Source of the DNA: Streptomyces peucetius
Lineage (GTDB): Bacteria > Actinomycetota > Actinomycetes > Streptomycetales > Streptomycetaceae
Assembly (NCBI RefSeq): GCF_025854275.1
Contig: NZ_CP107567.1
Location: 5,518,001-5,582,000, forward strand
DNA length: 64,000 nucleotides
Direction: 5' to 3'
In this document: positions 61,019 to 64,000 of the stretch, one piece after another
Position numbering within the stretch: the stretch's first letter is position 1
Layout: each line of letters begins with the position of its first letter
The notes under the pieces: model-generated
Database searches by the model: none
What the model saw: only the letters and a program-made list of their open reading frames with translations
What the model was told of the DNA's origin: nothing
Translations under genes and position numbers: made by a program

Positions 61019-63046
61019 TCAGAACGTGAGCTTGAAGCTGTTGATGTAGCCCGTGTCGTAGCGGGCCACGTCCTGCACCCGCAGCTTCCAGGTGCCGTTG
61101 GCCGTCTCGCTCGAGGCGTTGACCGTGTAGGTCTCCTTGACGTCGTTCGCGGAGTCCGAGCCGCTGGGGTTCTTCAGGCGGTACGCGGTGCCGTCGGGGG
61201 CGAGGAGGTCGATGACGAGGTCACCCCGCCAGGTGTGGACGATGTCCACGCCGACCTTGAGGGCGGACGGGGCGTTGCCCGAGCGGCCGGTGACGTTGAC
61301 GGACGAGGTCACGGCGGCGCCGGCGTCCGGGATGGTCACGTCGGCGGTGTTCTCGAAGACCGTGCCGTCGCCCGGGTCGCCGCCGCCGTCCCCGGGACGG
61401 GAACCGACGTTGATGCCGGCCCAGGCGTCGGTGACGGACTTGACCTCGGCGCTGCTCGCTCCGTACAGCTCCGTCGCGACCGCGAGGGTGCCGGCACGGG
61501 CACCCGCGTAGTCGGTACGGGAGTTGAACTTCGTGGTGAGCGCCTTGTACCAGATCAGTGCGGCCTTCTCGCGGCCGATGCCGGTCACCGGCAGGCCGTC
61601 GGAGGTCGGCGAGTCGTAGCTGACGCCGTTGATCGTCTTGGCGCCGCTGCCCTCGGAGAGCAGGTAGAACCAGTGGTTCGCCGGGCCCGAGGAGTAGTGG
61701 ACGTCGACGTTGCCGATGCCCGAGTACCAGTAGTCCTTGGAGTTGCCGTCCCTGCTGGGCTTGTCCATGTAGCGCAGCGGGGTGCCGTTGCCGCGGATGT
61801 CGATCTTCTCGCCGACGAGGTAGTCGCCCACGTCCTGGGAGTTGTTCGCGCTGAACTCGACGGCCGCGGCGAAGATGTCGCTGGTCGCCTCGTTGAGGCC
61901 GCCGGACTCGCCGCTGTAGACCAGGCCGGCGGTGTTGGAGGTGATGCCGTGCGTCATCTCGTGCGCCGCCACGTCGATGGAGGTCAGCGGCTTGCTGTTG
62001 TTCGCGCCGTCGCCGTACGTCATGCAGAAGCAGCTGTCGGACCAGAAGGCGTTGACGTAGTTGTTGCCGTAGTGGACCCGGGAGTAGGCGCCCACGCCGT
62101 CACCGCGGATGCCGCTGCGGCCGTGCACGTTCTTGAAGTAGTCCCAGGTGAGGGCCGCGCCGTAGTGCGCGTCGGCGCCCGCCGTCTCGGCGTTCGAGGG
62201 CGAGCCGTTGCCCCAGATGTCGTCCGGCCCGGAGAAGAGTGTGCCGGTGCCGGAGGTCCGGCCGCCCAGGTTGTACGTCTTGTGGTCGCCGCGGTTCGTG
62301 TCGGTGAGCGTGTACGACGGGGCCGTGCCGAGGGTGACCTGGCCGCTGTACTGGGTGTTGCCCGTGCCGTTGTGGATCGCCTGCCACTCGAAGAGCTTCT
62401 CGCCGGTGGCGGCGTCGGTCACGACGTGCAGCTCGTTCGGGGTGCCGTCGTGCTGGAGGCCGCCGACCACGGTCTCGTAGGCGAGGGTCGGGGTGCCCGT
62501 ACCCATCCAGACGACCTTGCGGGGCGCCCGCTCGGCCTCCGTGTCCTTCGAGCCCTCGGCCCTGGCGACGCCGAGGGCCTGCTTCTCGGCGGTGGCCGGC
62601 GCGACGTCGGCGCGGGTGTCGACGTTCCTCAGGGCGGCGCGGTTCGCCTTGGTGACCGCCTCGGTCGCACCCGTCGCGGACTGGGCGACCACGAGGTCGC
62701 CGCCGAGGACCGGCAGGCCCTCGTAGGTGCGCTCGTAGCGGGTGTGCGTCGTGCCGTCGCGGTCCTGGGTGACGTCCCGGACGACGAGCTTCTCCTTGGC
62801 GGAGAGGCCGATTTCCTTCGCGGTGGCGGCCGTCGTGGCGGACGCCTCGCGTATCAGCTCCGCGCGCTGGGAGGGGGACAGGTTCTTGGGGAGCGCGCCG
62901 GGGTCGGCCTTGCCCGCCTGCGCCGCGGCGGGGGCCGACGGCTGGGCGGCGGCGGAGGTTCCGGTCTGGAAGCCGACCGCGAGCATGGCGGCAGTGGCAA
63001 CGAGAGCTCCGGTCGCGGTGGCGCGCCGGCGATGCGTGGGTCTCAC
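61019..63046 (-). CDS. Secreted M4-family (thermolysin-like) metallopeptidase with P-domain
   Basis: This 675-aa preproenzyme has a signal peptide (residues about 1-34, ATGALVATAAMLAVGFQTGT) and an FTP/PepSY propeptide to about 210. The catalytic domain has zinc motif VAAHEMTHGITSNTAG and the third ligand in GLNEATSDIFAAAVEF. The C-terminal pro-protein convertase P-domain (last 115 residues) includes WRGDLVIDLLAPDGTAYRLK and ends YINSFKLTF. It is a zinc neutral protease acting outside the cell. Many Streptomyces have several such enzymes. The gene is monocistronic. Confidence 0.95.
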   Translation of the reverse strand: MRPTHRRRATATGALVATAAMLAVGFQTGTSAAAQPSAPAAAQAGKADPGALPKNLSPSQRAELIREASATTAATAKEIGLSAKEKLVVRDVTQDRDGTTHTRYERTYEGLPVLGGDLVVAQSATGATEAVTKANRAALRNVDTRADVAPATAEKQALGVARAEGSKDTEAERAPRKVVWMGTGTPTLAYETVVGGLQHDGTPNELHVVTDAATGEKLFEWQAIHNGTGNTQYSGQVTLGTAPSYTLTDTNRGDHKTYNLGGRTSGTGTLFSGPDDIWGNGSPSNAETAGADAHYGAALTWDYFKNVHGRSGIRGDGVGAYSRVHYGNNYVNAFWSDSCFCMTYGDGANNSKPLTSIDVAAHEMTHGITSNTAGLVYSGESGGLNEATSDIFAAAVEFSANNSQDVGDYLVGEKIDIRGNGTPLRYMDKPSRDGNSKDYWYSGIGNVDVHYSSGPANHWFYLLSEGSGAKTINGVSYDSPTSDGLPVTGIGREKAALIWYKALTTKFNSRTDYAGARAGTLAVATELYGASSAEVKSVTDAWAGINVGSRPGDGGGDPGDGTVFENTADVTIPDAGAAVTSSVNVTGRSGNAPSALKVGVDIVHTWRGDLVIDLLAPDGTAYRLKNPSGSDSANDVKETYTVNASSETANGTWKLRVQDVARYDTGYINSFKLTF

Positions 63047-63504
63047 GCGGACTCCTTCTGCGAGGGGGGTACCGGTCGGCTGGGTGGGCCGGCCGGGCAG
63101 AGCATGCGGAGCGGTGGTGCGTGGATCGCAGGAAGAGTGACAGCCGTGAACGCTTTCTGTCAGGGGCGCGACAAGAAGTTGGCCGGAATTCGTTCGTTGC
63201 CCGATAGGTCATGTTCGTTAAGCGGACGTTTCGCGGGCCGTTGCCCTGGTGGGCGGTCCATTCGCCCGGGCCTGTCCCATAGAGCGAACGGAAGTTCACA
63301 CGGAAGTCTGCCTCTGTGAAGACGGTGTTGAACGGAACGGGGCTTCCGGTGGGGGCGGCTGCGACCGGTGTGGCTCATTCCGCACCGCGCGCGGCGCGCT
63401 GCGGGCGCGCCGTTGCACCGACACTGCCGACCCGGTGCCGGGGCGCTTCCCTGGCGGCATCGCCCGTGCCCCGGCCGCGCCGCCCGTCCCGGCGGCGCCC
63501 CGGC
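63047..63504. other. Intergenic region upstream of the protease gene
   Basis: No gene is supported in these 458 bp. An inverted repeat TGACAG/CTGTCA (63138-63162) lies about 92 bp upstream of the protease start and may be a regulatory site. Very GC-rich short palindromes lie nearer the ABC gene end. Confidence 0.4.
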
Positions 63505-64000
63505 TCAGCCGACCACGCTGTCCCGCCACGCCCGGTGCAGGCCCGCGAACCGGCCCTCGCCGGCGATCAGTTCGTCAGGCGCGCCGTCCTCGACGATCCG
63601 GCCGTGCTCCATCACCAGCACCCGGTCCGCGATCTCGACCGTCGACAGCCGGTGCGCGATCACCACCGCCGTACGGCCCTCCAGGACCGTGTCCATCGCC
63701 CGCTGCACCGCCCGCTCGCCGGGAATGTCCAGCGAACTCGTCGCCTCGTCGAGGATCAGCACCGCCGGGTCGGCGAGCAGTGCCCGGGCGAAGGCCACCA
63801 ACTGCCGCTGCCCCGCCGAGATCCGGCCGCCGCGCTTGCGCACGTCCGTGTCGTACCCCTCGGGCAGGGAAGCGATGAAGTCGTGGGCGCCGATCGCCTT
63901 CGCCGCCTGCTCGATGTCCGCCCGGGACGCCTCCGGCCGCCCGATCGCGATGTTCTCCGCGACCGTCCCGGAGAACAGGAAAGCCTCCTGGGTCACCATC
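63505..64000 (-). CDS. ABC transporter ATP-binding/permease protein, C-terminal part (cut by window edge)
   Basis: The frame enters from the right edge and ends at 63505. The visible 165 residues are most of an exporter-type nucleotide-binding domain: Q-loop [19 protein letters not shown], signature [17 protein letters not shown], Walker [13 protein letters not shown] and H-loop [10 protein letters not shown]. The signature has ISAGQ where LSGGQ is usual. The sequence style is that of half-transporters with fused membrane domain (ABCB type). The Walker A and membrane part lie outside the window. Confidence 0.92.
   Translation of the reverse strand, partial: MVTQEAFLFSGTVAENIAIGRPEASRADIEQAAKAIGAHDFIASLPEGYDTDVRKRGGRISAGQRQLVAFARALLADPAVLILDEATSSLDIPGERAVQRAMDTVLEGRTAVVIAHRLSTVEIADRVLVMEHGRIVEDGAPDELIAGEGRFAGLHRAWRDSVVG

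Noticed and set aside
60908..63319. Rightward 803-codon open frame opposite the M4 protease
   Set aside because: It is antisense to a protease with all catalytic motifs and has no recognisable domain.
1..64000. CRISPR arrays, rRNA operons and tRNA genes
   Set aside because: No regularly spaced short repeats with unique spacers and no rRNA or complete tRNA sequence were seen on either strand.

Overview
The window is high-GC actinobacterial chromosome, almost certainly Streptomyces. The evidence is pervasive G/C third positions, frequent GTG starts, pSAM2-type integrative element genes, a two-GC-arm style of terminator, and typical Streptomyces families (XRE regulators with long C-terminal domains, an NCS2 purine permease, an M4 protease with a P-domain). 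No rRNA, tRNA or CRISPR array was recognised.

Region A (1-20.1 kb) is an actinomycete integrative and conjugative element (AICE). In order it has int, xis, rep, a FtsK-like tra gene, an SCO3933-like gene, a GntR/KorSA-like regulator, a small hypothetical and an XRE regulator. Its rep gene is split in two. The 3' part lies at 1499-1888 and the 5' part at 13690-14643. Between them sits an 11.8 kb composite transposon bounded by two directly repeated, apparently identical IS3-family copies, with a TTC target duplication. Removing it restores rep in frame. The cargo is a 2065-aa secreted DNRLRE/YD-repeat (Rhs-like) polymorphic toxin, a probable immunity gene and a lipoprotein with two FKBP-type domains.

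Region B (20.1-26.9 kb) is a graveyard. It holds an orphan polymorphic-toxin tip with a small candidate immunity gene, then a decayed second AICE (int, xis, rep). That int carries a TGG-to-TGA nonsense change and is split by a 2.78 kb element. The element has 46-bp perfect inverted ends and carries a coiled-coil/winged-helix protein, a kinase-like protein and a DDE transposase. The second rep is frameshifted and fused at its 5' end to a broken anti-sigma-type ATPase.

Region C (27-34.7 kb) is chromosomal: an XRE regulator, an NCS2 permease, a frameshifted M20 peptidase, a fused pair of gene remnants, a Clp-N/HTH protein whose promoter lies inside a nested palindrome directly abutting its start codon, a low-molecular-weight tyrosine phosphatase and an LAXTG surface protein.

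Region D (34.7-60.9 kb) is a large exopolysaccharide locus. It makes GDP-fucose-type (gmd, fcl), UDP-uronate and UDP-xylose-type precursors. It encodes a short initiating sugar-phosphate transferase, glycosyltransferases of GT2, GT4, GT26 and GT61 types, FkbM and other methyltransferases, a polymerase, a flippase, a DUF4012 protein and a Wzz-Wzc-like autokinase. Its layout is fcl-FkbM-GT61 leftward, a rightward operon from 38.1 kb, a tight eight-gene leftward operon ending at 46.6 kb, then rightward assembly genes. The phosphatase at 32.5 kb is a candidate partner of the kinase.

Region E (61-64 kb) holds a thermolysin-like secreted protease and the 3' end of an ABC exporter gene cut by the window edge.
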